Virus record (IMG/VR): IMGVR_UViG_3300032782_000018
Span: 1 to 41,479 of that record
Origin: a virus
Direction: 5' to 3' (one strand)
Length of the DNA stretch: 41,479 nt
Shown: positions 6,067 to 13,533 of the stretch, piece by piece
How the letters are laid out: every line of letters starts with the position of its first letter
Numbering within the stretch: the stretch's first letter is position 1
Notes under the pieces: generated by a model
Told to the model about the DNA's origin: nothing
Databases searched by the model: none
What the model saw: the letters and a program-made list of their open reading frames with translations, nothing else
Translations under genes and position numbers: made by a program

Positions 6067-6308
6067 CAGGCGAAGGATTTGCTTTCCTCCTGTGGGCGAG
6101 GACGTTGTGGCCTCGGAGCAGCTGTCGGCCGGTGCAGCACTGGCAACGCGCAGTGCTGGCAGAATGGTACACAAGGGTTCGGCTCCCGGCGCGGTGTAGG
6201 GTGGTTGAAATACGACCTGTGCAACAGCCGATGGGTGACACGTTCACACATCTGTCGCCGGAAATTGCACGTCTACGTGTGACGCGCCGGGAGTCCGACA
6301 ATGGCTAA
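6063..6308 (+). CDS. Doubtful small early protein
   Basis: An 81-residue frame linked by an ATGA overlap to the previous gene and overlapping the next by eight bases. That spacing pattern supports it. Composition (many Trp and Arg, no clear fold) is weak. It covers an imperfect stem-loop at 6135-6158. If it is not a gene, this 234-base stretch is a noncoding gap. Confidence 0.4.
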   Translation: MTGEGFAFLLWARTLWPRSSCRPVQHWQRAVLAEWYTRVRLPARCRVVEIRPVQQPMGDTFTHLSPEIARLRVTRRESDNG

Positions 6309-6765
6309 GTTATATATCCGCAGATACGAGGCAACGATAGCCGACGAGACACAGGAGAAAGCTCTCATAGCGGATGCTTGGCGATCCTTCGCCAACAGCG
6401 AGCCCGCACCCACACACCAGGACTGCTTTCAGGCCGGCTGGATCGAGGGAAAGAGCTACGCGCGCGATGCTGCCGAGATCTCCAGCGAGTTTGAAAAGCT
6501 CATTGCAAGGACAGCCGCCCATTGGCTGCAGCTGCAGCAAACACATCCGATCCAGTGGGACGGTGCGATCGATGCGGCCATGGAAGCGGCGTGCAAGGAA
6601 ATTCTCAGGCTTCGCTCGCTGCTCCTCGAAGCCCGTCAATGGGTTGAAGTGCTTCGCGGTGTGTATCTTTATCGTGACAACACCAACATGGCGGATAAGG
6701 CCAGCGCATATCTCAAGAAACTGGAAGTGTTGTTTCCCGTAGATCCAAACATGCCTCGATCCTAG
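6301..6765 (+). CDS. Early hypothetical helical protein
   Basis: A 154-residue protein, largely helical. A segment at residues 85-125 (WDGAIDAAMEAACKEILRLRSLLLEARQWVEVL) could form a coiled coil. No family recognised. Codon use looks slightly AT-richer than in the virion genes, as is common for early phage genes. It precedes a good ribosome-binding site for the next gene. Confidence 0.7.
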   Translation: MAKLYIRRYEATIADETQEKALIADAWRSFANSEPAPTHQDCFQAGWIEGKSYARDAAEISSEFEKLIARTAAHWLQLQQTHPIQWDGAIDAAMEAACKEILRLRSLLLEARQWVEVLRGVYLYRDNTNMADKASAYLKKLEVLFPVDPNMPRS

Positions 6766-6776
6766 GAGGTGCCGCA

Positions 6777-6980
6777 GTGAACGACCGGATCGAGGAGATG
6801 GTTGACTTCCACTGCGGCATGTGCGGCTCCGAGACAACAATCGCTCCTGAGCCGCCTGCCAAGGCTGTGTGCGAGAACTGCTGCGAAGATCACGACTATC
6901 GTTACGAGAGAGGAGAACGGGCGCACCTCTGCGTCTATTGCGGCAAGCCAGCACCGGGGGATTGGTACGAGCATGACTGA
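6777..6980 (+). CDS. Small multi-zinc-knuckle protein
   Basis: A 67-residue protein with GTG start 6777 and a strong TAGGAGGTG site. Three Cys-x2-Cys knuckles: CGMC (13-16), CENCC (about 32-36) and CVYC (about 52-55), plus nearby His. One or two zinc sites are expected. Overlaps the next gene by eight bases. Function unknown; small size and zinc content suggest a protein- or RNA-binding adaptor. Confidence 0.75.
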   Translation: MNDRIEEMVDFHCGMCGSETTIAPEPPAKAVCENCCEDHDYRYERGERAHLCVYCGKPAPGDWYEHD

Positions 6981-7290
6981 CTCGCGTTCCAAGGACCAGA
7001 TGAGCAAACTTATCGATAAAATCGTCGCCGAATGGGCGGACAGGGGAAAGATCATCGAGGGCGGTTGGGCGGCCTACGTCGCCACCAGCGGCTTGGAGAC
7101 TGCGCCGGAGCTTCAGCGCAAAGAGATGCGCAAGGCATACATGCTCGGTGCTCAGCACTTGTTCGCCAGCATCATGGGGATCATGGACTCTGGCTCAGAG
7201 CCCACTGCCAAGGATCTAAAACGCATGGATTTGATCCATCAAGAGCTCGACGCATTCCGCCGCTCGCTCACTAACTGGAGGTTGCCATGA
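6973..7290 (+). CDS. Conserved phage hypothetical protein
   Basis: A 105-residue helical protein starting at ATG 6973 inside the previous gene. The C-terminal half (ASIMGIMDSGSEPTAKDLKRMDLIHQELDAF) matches a pattern repeatedly seen in small phage early proteins of unknown role. ATGA overlap couples it to the next gene. Confidence 0.75.
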   Translation: MTDSRSKDQMSKLIDKIVAEWADRGKIIEGGWAAYVATSGLETAPELQRKEMRKAYMLGAQHLFASIMGIMDSGSEPTAKDLKRMDLIHQELDAFRRSLTNWRLP

Positions 7291-7580
7291 CCGACCGTTG
7301 CTACGCCGCTATCGATGCTCCTACGCTCCTAGAACGACTGTGGCGCCGACTGTTCCCGGCCCGCTATCGAGAGATCCCCGAGGATCTGGAAGGCTTTGCG
7401 CCCAGCTACATGATCACCGAGGTGAGGATTCACCTCGGCTGGGTCGATCGCCTGCGCATATTGGTCAGCGGCAATCTACGCGTTGAGACGACCACTAAAA
7501 CAGACGTGATCATTACCAAGATGGCGTCGCAAAGCACGGTGACTGTGTTGGCGCCGGGAAGTCTCCATGAGCGACACTAA
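7287..7580 (+). CDS. Conserved phage hypothetical protein, beta-rich
   Basis: A 97-residue protein. LWRRLFPARYREIPEDLEGFAPSYMITEVRIHLGWVDRLRILVSGNLRVETTT is typical of a podophage early family with no known function. The alternating pattern suggests a small beta-sandwich. Coupled by ATGA upstream and overlaps the next gene by 14 bases. Confidence 0.75.
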   Translation: MTDRCYAAIDAPTLLERLWRRLFPARYREIPEDLEGFAPSYMITEVRIHLGWVDRLRILVSGNLRVETTTKTDVIITKMASQSTVTVLAPGSLHERH

Positions 7581-8457
7581 CCAGACCTCAAAGCAGGTAA
7601 CGATCGACGGCGTGATCTACGATGTGGAAGGAATACTCTCAGGTCTCGTCTATGTTAGGGATGGGGCGGAGCGTCGTTACCACCGTGATCTTGACTACGC
7701 CGCCACTCTGATCCGGGCGCTTGTGAAGGAAAGAAGCGCTGCCGAGACGACAGATGAGCTTATGCGCCTGCGTGAATTGCAGGAGAAAGCTCTTGCACTG
7801 GATGACGCGGTTGCGGAGTTTGGCATCGACAAGCCACAGTACATCGCGCAGGTGTATCAGGCGTTTCACGATGTCCTTCATGATGGGCACGGCGCAATGC
7901 ACGCTGTGGAACCGACCGCGAAGCCCCCCCTTAGCGCTCAACAGTTAGCTGTTCAGTTTCACGAGACGTACGAACGGCTCGCGCCGAAGTTTGGCTACGA
8001 GACTCGTCGCGAAACACAGCATTTCAATGCTGAGTCGCCCAACGGGCAATTGATGATCGCAGTGTGCTCAGAGTTGCTCGCCCGCCAATCAGTTCTCATC
8101 GAGACGATCGCGCCTCGGATGTTGCGCCTGGATCGCGCAGAGGCTGAGTTTTTAGTGGACGCAGCGGAACAAACCCGCATCCCGCAATGGATGGAGCTGG
8201 CAGCAGAGGTGCGTCGTCTGTTCGGCATGGGTGCCTTTCCAGCGGGTGCTGTGCCACCGGCGGAACGTCGCTGTAACTGTATCCCGATGGCAGCGCGGCC
8301 ACACAAGTACTGCTATGACTGCGGCGGACGGATCGAAAAACCCTGGACACCTGTAGCAGGTGATTTCTGTCCTGTATGCTCAACCGGTCAGATAGGACAA
8401 TCCGGAGTTTTTCTGAGCTGTCCCAACTGTGGCTGGTTGCGGGATCTGCGGACCTGA
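7567..8457 (+). CDS. Large early protein with C-terminal zinc ribbons
   Basis: A 296-residue protein, the largest of the rightward operon. The first 200 residues are mainly helical, with no recognised domain. The C-terminus has paired Cys knuckles: CNC and CYDCGG (residues about 240-260), then CPVC and CPNCGW (about 275-291), likely one or two zinc ribbons. Such tails can bind DNA or RNA polymerase, so a regulator of late transcription is one possibility. It begins inside the preceding gene and ends directly before the last small gene. Confidence 0.7.
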   Translation: MSDTNQTSKQVTIDGVIYDVEGILSGLVYVRDGAERRYHRDLDYAATLIRALVKERSAAETTDELMRLRELQEKALALDDAVAEFGIDKPQYIAQVYQAFHDVLHDGHGAMHAVEPTAKPPLSAQQLAVQFHETYERLAPKFGYETRRETQHFNAESPNGQLMIAVCSELLARQSVLIETIAPRMLRLDRAEAEFLVDAAEQTRIPQWMELAAEVRRLFGMGAFPAGAVPPAERRCNCIPMAARPHKYCYDCGGRIEKPWTPVAGDFCPVCSTGQIGQSGVFLSCPNCGWLRDLRT

Positions 8458-8619
8458 ATGCCACTCAGCAAGAAACAACGCCTCGAGCACGCGAAGGAAT
8501 GGCGTTGGTGGCGCTCAAAGAGCCGGGCCGGCGCCCGGCGGGCCTTTATCGCGTTGCGTGAGTTTCAGGCACAGCTTCGGGCGCAATTTGAGGACGAAGC
8601 TCCTCGATCAAGGCGTTGA
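8458..8619 (+). CDS. Small basic protein at end of the rightward operon
   Basis: A 53-residue frame, MPLSKKQRLEHAKEWRWW..., starting at the base after the previous TGA. Very basic and helical, so possibly nucleic-acid binding. Its last 74 bases run against the 3' end of the leftward i-spanin gene, and the terminator hairpin lies inside it. The convergent overlap is unusual, and the gene call rests on the tight start position and an uninterrupted frame. Confidence 0.5.
   Translation: MPLSKKQRLEHAKEWRWWRSKSRAGARRAFIALREFQAQLRAQFEDEAPRSRR
8517..8547. terminator. Bidirectional hairpin terminator between convergent operons
   Basis: GCCGGGC (8522-8528) and GCCCGGC (8533-8539) form a perfect 7-bp stem with a CGGC loop. 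They are flanked by AAAG (8517-8520) and CTTT (8544-8547), which extend the stem. T-runs follow on both strands (CCTTTAT rightward, CTCTTTG leftward). It sits where the rightward early and leftward late operons meet, and inside coding sequence of both end genes. Confidence 0.7.
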
Positions 8620-9097
8620 GGCGCCGGGCGTTGCTGCGGCACTCCCCGACGGCCCTTGCAGCAAGTTCCACAACTGATCCATCGCCTGCGTCTGCGCCGG
8701 CTCGAGCAATTCCGGACTGATCCGGGGCGGCGGGCACGGCAGGACCACCGGGGCAGGTGCCGGGGGCTGCACGGGCTGCACTGAGCAGCCGGCGAGCAAA
8801 AGCAGCATCGAGAGCGGCAGAGTCCGCCTGAGACTTGAGTCCATGAATCACCTCCTGATTCTGAGCATCAATCGCCGCCGCCTGATTCAACTGCGCCTGC
8901 AGCACCGTCCGGGCCGCCTCTTCCGCCTGCGCCTTCTCCTGGGTGACCTGAAGACGGTAAGCCGTGAAGTCGCGCTGAAGCGCCGTATAGGCTCGCTGGT
9001 CGGTGCTGTGGACGACCCGCCCGGTGAGTACCCCCCCTACGGCGAGCGCGGCCAGGTAAGGCCAGGCTTTACCCAGCAGCTGGATCAGGAGTGCCAT
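8546..9097 (-). CDS. Rz-like inner-membrane spanin subunit
   Basis: A 183-residue protein. Residues about 7-28 form an N-terminal signal-anchor (PYLAALAVGGVLTGRVV), followed by a long helical periplasmic part (RAYTALQRDFTAYRLQVTQEKAQAEEAARTVLQAQL). This is the Rz design. With the o-spanin nested in its other frame, it would bridge the periplasm and fuse inner and outer membranes in the last step of lysis. Last gene of the leftward late operon; overlaps the holin candidate by 29 bases. Confidence 0.85.
   Translation of the reverse strand: MALLIQLLGKAWPYLAALAVGGVLTGRVVHSTDQRAYTALQRDFTAYRLQVTQEKAQAEEAARTVLQAQLNQAAAIDAQNQEVIHGLKSQADSAALDAAFARRLLSAARAAPGTCPGGPAVPAAPDQSGIARAGADAGDGSVVELAARAVGECRSNARRLNALIEELRPQIAPEAVPETHATR
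8608..8844 (-). CDS. Rz1-like outer-membrane spanin lipoprotein, nested
   Basis: A 78-residue protein wholly inside the i-spanin gene in another frame, the classic embedded Rz1 arrangement. An N-terminal signal with lipobox LLAGC places the lipidated Cys at residue 20. The mature part is proline-rich (PVQPPAPAPVVLPCPPP), as in Rz1. It would be anchored in the outer membrane and pair with the i-spanin. Confidence 0.85.
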   Translation of the reverse strand: MDSSLRRTLPLSMLLLLAGCSVQPVQPPAPAPVVLPCPPPRISPELLEPAQTQAMDQLWNLLQGPSGSAAATPGASTP

Positions 9098-9326
9098 GGA
9101 GCTTGCGTCTCACCCGGGTGTAGATGACCAGGAGGCCGAGCGCGCTCAGGACATAGTGCGCCGCGGTGTCGAGGCTCTTGGTCGCCGGCAGGTACGCCTT
9201 CAGGGCAGGCGCCTCGTTCACGATCTCCTCGGCGTGCTCGGCGAGCTGTGCGATCCCGGCGATGGCGAGCGCCACCCAGGTCGTCACTTTGGTCTTCGCT
9301 TCCGTCCATAAGAGCTTGATGTTCAT
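9069..9326 (-). CDS. Putative holin
   Basis: An 85-residue protein with two hydrophobic segments (residues about 16-30, TWVALAIAGIAQLAE, and 57-70, HYVLSALGLLVIYT), a charged middle and a basic C-terminus, as in class II holins. It lies between endolysin and spanin genes. Holins form inner-membrane lesions that release the endolysin at a set time. The TM-bearing neighbour at 9781-10125 may be the holin's antagonist or the actual holin. Confidence 0.7.
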   Translation of the reverse strand: MNIKLLWTEAKTKVTTWVALAIAGIAQLAEHAEEIVNEAPALKAYLPATKSLDTAAHYVLSALGLLVIYTRVRRKLHGTPDPAAG

Positions 9327-9784
9327 GGTCCCCCCGTCTTGAGGATCCGGGCCAGATTATCGTATCGGCTATCCAGGCGCGGATCGGCCGCATGGCACTC
9401 GAGCGCCGCCCGGTCCCAGTCCTGTGCCTCGATGGCATCGATCATGCGCCTGAAGCCTAAGAGTCCGCCGACGCCTGCGTTAAAGGCGATGTCGATCAGG
9501 ACGCTGCGCCGCTGCGGGCTCTGGATCGCGCCAAACCAGGGATAGGCGGACAGACGCGTCCGGATCTTCTCCAGGCGTCGGCCGGTGAGGAATTTGATCT
9601 CCTCCTCGTCGAGCCCGTTCTCCAGGTTGATGCCGATGCCGATACTCAAGTTGCCCCGATCGACCGGATTGTTGCAGGTGACGCGCGCGCCGGTGCGATC
9701 GTTATACGCATAGTTGCGCACGCCCTCCTCGCCCGTGAGCCGGCGATAGGTGATCTCGAGATCCTCCTCGAGCACGGCACTCAT
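9323..9784 (-). CDS. Endolysin, T4-type lysozyme (GH24-like)
   Basis: A 153-residue muramidase. Residues Glu20 and Asp29 in EEGVRNYAYND align with Glu11 and Asp20 of T4 lysozyme at the same spacing. NLSIGIGINL (45-54) matches the T4 Thr26 strand, with Ser at the Thr position. The C-terminal half has the lysozyme helix pattern (RRSVLIDIAFNAGVGGLLGFRRMIDAI). An insertion with one Cys (VTCNNPVDRG) lies between motifs. No signal sequence is evident, so it depends on a holin. Coupled by ATGA to both neighbours. Confidence 0.9.
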   Translation of the reverse strand: MSAVLEEDLEITYRRLTGEEGVRNYAYNDRTGARVTCNNPVDRGNLSIGIGINLENGLDEEEIKFLTGRRLEKIRTRLSAYPWFGAIQSPQRRSVLIDIAFNAGVGGLLGFRRMIDAIEAQDWDRAALECHAADPRLDSRYDNLARILKTGGP

Positions 9785-10125
9785 GGGCGCGTCCCCCGCT
9801 CAAACTCATCGATCCCGAGCCGGCCCTCGATCCGGCCCACCTTCTCCATGAGACTCGTGACCTGGTTGCGGACATCGTGGCGACCTTGGCTCGAGTCCAC
9901 ATGGTTGCGCTCGATGAGGGACTCGATCCGGCGCAACCGGTCGGTGTTCTCGGTGTGTCGCTGATCGAGCTCCCGACGCAGCTGGTCAAGCTCAACGGTT
10001 CTCACGGCACTTTCCTCCAGGCGTTCCAGACGACGGATCAGACTGCGTACCACCCAGGACCCGAGGCCCACTACTCCGCCCAGGAGTGTGAGCGCCGCAT
10101 CCTTCCAGTCATCGGTGAGCGCCAT
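9781..10125 (-). CDS. Membrane-anchored coiled-coil protein, possible holin or lysis accessory
   Basis: A 114-residue protein. One N-terminal hydrophobic segment (residues about 9-30, DAALTLLGGVVGLGSWVVRSLI) is followed by a charged coiled coil to about residue 95. Its place just upstream of the endolysin gene suggests a lysis role (holin, antiholin or anchor). ATGA overlaps link it to the tailspike and endolysin genes. Confidence 0.65.
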   Translation of the reverse strand: MALTDDWKDAALTLLGGVVGLGSWVVRSLIRRLERLEESAVRTVELDQLRRELDQRHTENTDRLRRIESLIERNHVDSSQGRHDVRNQVTSLMEKVGRIEGRLGIDEFERGTRP

Positions 10126-12416
10126 CAGCTTTCAATGAACTTCCACATGGGGAACGAGATGCCATCCAAGCTCAGGTCCGTTCCAGGCACGGCCGCCTGG
10201 ATGATGATCTGTCCTGTCGTGTGACTGATGAGGAGTGTCACGCTGCTCGAGGCGGCTCCCGTGCTGACATTCTGGCGCGCCATGACATACCGATCCTGAG
10301 TGTCGGGAATGAACCCGGCGGGCAATGTACCGATCGTCGCCGAACCCGATCCGTTGGGGATAATGACGCCGCTCAAGAGGATATTGCCATCGACCAGGTG
10401 GGCTCTCGCGGCAAAGCCTGCGAGCCCCCCGAAGGGTCCCCAGGTCGAATTCATGGTGATGACCGCATCGAGGCGGATGTTGCACAGGTACTGCTCCTGG
10501 CCCATCTCGACGGTCTTCCAGCAGGTGTCGTACTTGATGCGCAGGGCATCGAGGGTTGCGGCGGCGAACATCCGATGACCCATGTCATTCGGATGCAGGC
10601 CATCGGCGTAGTAGCTGCCGGTGGAGAGCGCGGACAGGTCGTGCCGGATGAGCGTGAAGTTGTTGGCGCGCGCGTAACTTAAGATCGCCCGCTTGTAGTC
10701 CTCGTATTTGTACTGCGAGAGGATCACCGGGAAGATCGCCTCGTTCGCCTTGGGTGGAATCGAGATCACGAAGTTCAGGTTGTTGCAGACCGCGGAGATC
10801 TCGCTGAAGAGCAATGCGATCTGCGCCACGGTGGCGGCCGGGGACAGGGCCTTGCTCACGTTGTAGATATTGTTGGTGGCTAGGTTGCAGACGAGCGTTT
10901 TGTTCTGGTTGCCGCCGAAGACCGCCGTCGCATTCAAATAAAAGGCAAGCTCGGTGATGTTGGCCGCGCTCGTGTAGTCCTGGTACGCGAAGCCTGCCGC
11001 CCCGCCGATGTGCAGCACGCACGGATTTTTGGGCGAATTCTTGACCGCGATCACCGCGCAGAGGTCGAGACTGCCTGAGACAATGGCGACGGTGACGACA
11101 TCCGCCAGGCGCGTGTTCAAGTGGTACGTGGGCTTGAGATACGTCGGGAACACCGTGCTCTTGAAGCCGCTACCGCTCACCGCCACCGTGCTCACGACCG
11201 TGCCATTCAACGCGATGGTGAAGGATCCGGAGGAATTGGAGGCGTCGTAGACGATGTCGAGGGAGATCACCTCGAGCAGCGTCAGGGTAAGGGTCTGTGC
11301 GCCCGACAGATTCAGCCGGTTGCCCCAGATCCCGCGGCCGACGGAGGCGCCCGTCGTGGTCACCCCCGGCGTGCCTGCGCCGCCGGTGTTGAGCACGTTG
11401 TGACGCGCAAAGCCGGTGTCGATGTACAGCCCCTCATTGGCTGCATTCATCACCGAGCGGCCGACAATCCAGGCGTAGGAGGACGTGTAGGCGGAAGCCC
11501 CCGTCCCGCCAGTGATCGAATCGCCGATGATCACCATGCTGGAGGCATTCTGGAAGCCGCCGGTCGCGCCCTCGTTGTTGGCATCATTCGTGACGCCGGC
11601 CTCCGAGACGAGTCCGATCTTGCCGGCGCCGGTGAACCGTGGAACGCCCAGAGCCTCGAAGAGGCCGGTGACGTTGGAGTTGAGGAGGTACGCGGTCGCA
11701 GGCTCCGGCACGAAGATCGTAAGTCCGATGGAGCCGGCCGTGTTGAACGCGCCCGCGTCATCCGTCACGCCATCCCCGACCGCGCCATACCGGGCGACGT
11801 AGTAGGGCTGGATGCCAAGATTGGTCGGGGTGACCCCGGCTGCGGCCTCCGCGGGGGTCTGCGCATAGAAGGGCTGGAACTGCGAGCCGACCAGCTGCCA
11901 CTGCGTGCCGTCCCACTCCATACGCGTGATGCCGTTCGCCTGGATCATGCCGGCGATGAGGGCCGAGCCGCCGGGCTGGTGAATCGGCTGCGGCGCGCCT
12001 GCGTTCAGGATGAGGGTAGAGGCGCCGGTGTTGGTGTGCGCGGCGATGAATTCGAGTTTCAGGCCCACGTAGAGGGAGGCCGGAAAGATCTGCGAGGTGA
12101 CGATGTACTGATTCGGCGCCCCGCCGCTGTCGGTCCCGGCGACAAAGCCCATTGGGTCCAGCATCTGCACCGGCGTGCGTGTCTTGTACGGAGTGCCCTG
12201 GTAGGAGTAGACGAGCGTGTACGCCCCGTCCGGGATGAAGAAGGACACCTGGCCTGTGATGTCCGCCGTCACGGTGGAATTGGCGATCGGCTGCGCGGTG
12301 CCGTTCGTCAGATAGATGTTCGCGTTGCTGCCGGAGGGGTAGTTCAGGACCTGCAGCGTCGCTCCCAGGAGTGAGTTGCCCGAGTCATCGGTGAGGGTGT
12401 CGAAGTACTGCAGCAT
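10125..12416 (-). CDS. Tailspike with head-binding-like N-terminus and SGNH hydrolase domain
   Basis: A 763-residue receptor-binding protein. Residues 1-90 are a beta-rich virion-attachment-like domain. Residues about 205-250 (YYVARYGAVGDGVTDDAGAFNTA) are the pectate-lyase-fold head motif of tailspikes. An SGNH/GDSL esterase domain follows, with block I GDSITGG (nucleophile Ser300) and block V DGLHPND (Asp605, His608). The end (residues about 650-763) is a beta-rich trimer-like C-terminal domain. The esterase probably deacetylates a host surface polysaccharide during adsorption. It is last of the tail genes, before lysis. Confidence 0.85.
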   Translation of the reverse strand: MLQYFDTLTDDSGNSLLGATLQVLNYPSGSNANIYLTNGTAQPIANSTVTADITGQVSFFIPDGAYTLVYSYQGTPYKTRTPVQMLDPMGFVAGTDSGGAPNQYIVTSQIFPASLYVGLKLEFIAAHTNTGASTLILNAGAPQPIHQPGGSALIAGMIQANGITRMEWDGTQWQLVGSQFQPFYAQTPAEAAAGVTPTNLGIQPYYVARYGAVGDGVTDDAGAFNTAGSIGLTIFVPEPATAYLLNSNVTGLFEALGVPRFTGAGKIGLVSEAGVTNDANNEGATGGFQNASSMVIIGDSITGGTGASAYTSSYAWIVGRSVMNAANEGLYIDTGFARHNVLNTGGAGTPGVTTTGASVGRGIWGNRLNLSGAQTLTLTLLEVISLDIVYDASNSSGSFTIALNGTVVSTVAVSGSGFKSTVFPTYLKPTYHLNTRLADVVTVAIVSGSLDLCAVIAVKNSPKNPCVLHIGGAAGFAYQDYTSAANITELAFYLNATAVFGGNQNKTLVCNLATNNIYNVSKALSPAATVAQIALLFSEISAVCNNLNFVISIPPKANEAIFPVILSQYKYEDYKRAILSYARANNFTLIRHDLSALSTGSYYADGLHPNDMGHRMFAAATLDALRIKYDTCWKTVEMGQEQYLCNIRLDAVITMNSTWGPFGGLAGFAARAHLVDGNILLSGVIIPNGSGSATIGTLPAGFIPDTQDRYVMARQNVSTGAASSSVTLLISHTTGQIIIQAAVPGTDLSLDGISFPMWKFIES

Positions 12417-12417
12417 G

Positions 12418-13527
12418 TCAGGCTACCCGGGTGATGGAGAGAGTGCTGCCCGCCTTCATGGCGGTGGCATTGGAGCTTGAGGAATTCTGCGCGAACTGGA
12501 CGTTGAGGGAGCCGCCGGTGGCGGTCTGGATGATGATGTCGCAATTGGCGAAGTCCCCCGTGGTGGAGGAGATCGCCGCCTGCCCGAATGCGTTATTGAG
12601 CGTGGCATAGAGGGCCGAGACACTCGCGTTGCCGTTGCCGCTCATCGTGCCCCCGCCACCGGTCGTGGCGTTGCCGTTCAGCGTGCCGCCGTAGGCAATC
12701 GCGATCTTCCAGCCCTGGCCCGTGCCACCGGTGCCCAGCAGCAGGGCGCGCAGCGAGAGGAGATAGGTCGCATTCGGCAGCAGGGTTGCCTGCAGCTGCG
12801 TGTCGTTCACGAGCACCGTGCTCGAGGCCACCAGCTGATCGGTCGTCTTGTTGATGACCTGCGGCACCCCGAGCGGGTACCAGCGCAGCCAGCGCCCGGG
12901 CTGCGCGCTCGGCACCACGGAAGGTTTCAGAACCGTGCGCCCGTCATCGGTGGCGGTGGAGGTCGTCGACCAGTAGAAGAAGCCCCCCAGGCCGTCGTTG
13001 ATGGCCGTCCCGCCCTGCACCTCGATGTTGATCGTCTGTCCGACCGCAGGGGTGGGCTCATTCGCGCTGCGCACATCGGCGAACACGTCATAGGACTTGA
13101 CCGCGTTCGCGACAAAGTCGACGCCACCGGCCGGTCCCACCCCCGCCGTGTTGGAATTCGCAGGACTCAACAGGGTATTGGCCAGCGTGATGGAAACGTT
13201 CGTGGGATCGTTGATCGCGGAGATCTGGTCCAGCTGGATCAGGGTATTGCCCTGCGCATCGAGCACGACGAGCTTGAGCACAATGCCGGGTGCGTTCCAG
13301 AAGGCAACGGGCGCACCGGTCCCGGGCGCGGTCGGGCGGCCGGCCGCGTTCAGCGTGAGCGGGTTTGGATTCTGGACCGTGCCGGTACTGTCTGAGTAGG
13401 TCGCGGCGAGGGTGTTCACCGTGCCGGCCGCGTAGGTGTAGACGGAGGCACCCGCAGCAATGAGCCCCAGGTTTGTGAAGTACTGGATGATCAGGGAGAT
13501 GGGGGACATGTAGACGGTGTTGGCCAT
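12418..13527 (-). CDS. Tail fibre or tail-tip protein
   Basis: A 369-residue protein rich in Gly, Ala, Thr, Ser and Asn. The N-terminal ISLIIQYFTNLGLIAAGASVYTYAAGT...PNPLTLNAAGRP pattern is shared by many podophage tail fibre adaptors. The middle (GGFFYWSTTSTATDDGRTVLKPSVV) and a beta-rich C-terminus follow. It lies immediately upstream of the tailspike, with one base between stop and start. It is likely either the tailspike's adaptor or a second fibre. Confidence 0.75.
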   Translation of the reverse strand: MANTVYMSPISLIIQYFTNLGLIAAGASVYTYAAGTVNTLAATYSDSTGTVQNPNPLTLNAAGRPTAPGTGAPVAFWNAPGIVLKLVVLDAQGNTLIQLDQISAINDPTNVSITLANTLLSPANSNTAGVGPAGGVDFVANAVKSYDVFADVRSANEPTPAVGQTINIEVQGGTAINDGLGGFFYWSTTSTATDDGRTVLKPSVVPSAQPGRWLRWYPLGVPQVINKTTDQLVASSTVLVNDTQLQATLLPNATYLLSLRALLLGTGGTGQGWKIAIAYGGTLNGNATTGGGGTMSGNGNASVSALYATLNNAFGQAAISSTTGDFANCDIIIQTATGGSLNVQFAQNSSSSNATAMKAGSTLSITRVA

Positions 13528-13533
13528 ACGGGC

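Noticed and set aside
6135-6200. Possible tRNA (GGGTTCGGCTCCC resembles a T-arm, near a stem-loop at 6135-6158)
   Set aside because: Only three T-stem pairs form, there is no matching acceptor stem, and the anticodon arm cannot be placed.
11121-12374. Long rightward open frame opposite the tailspike gene
   Set aside because: Arginine/glycine/alanine-rich composition from GC-rich antisense sequence and no domain. The opposite strand has a clear tailspike.
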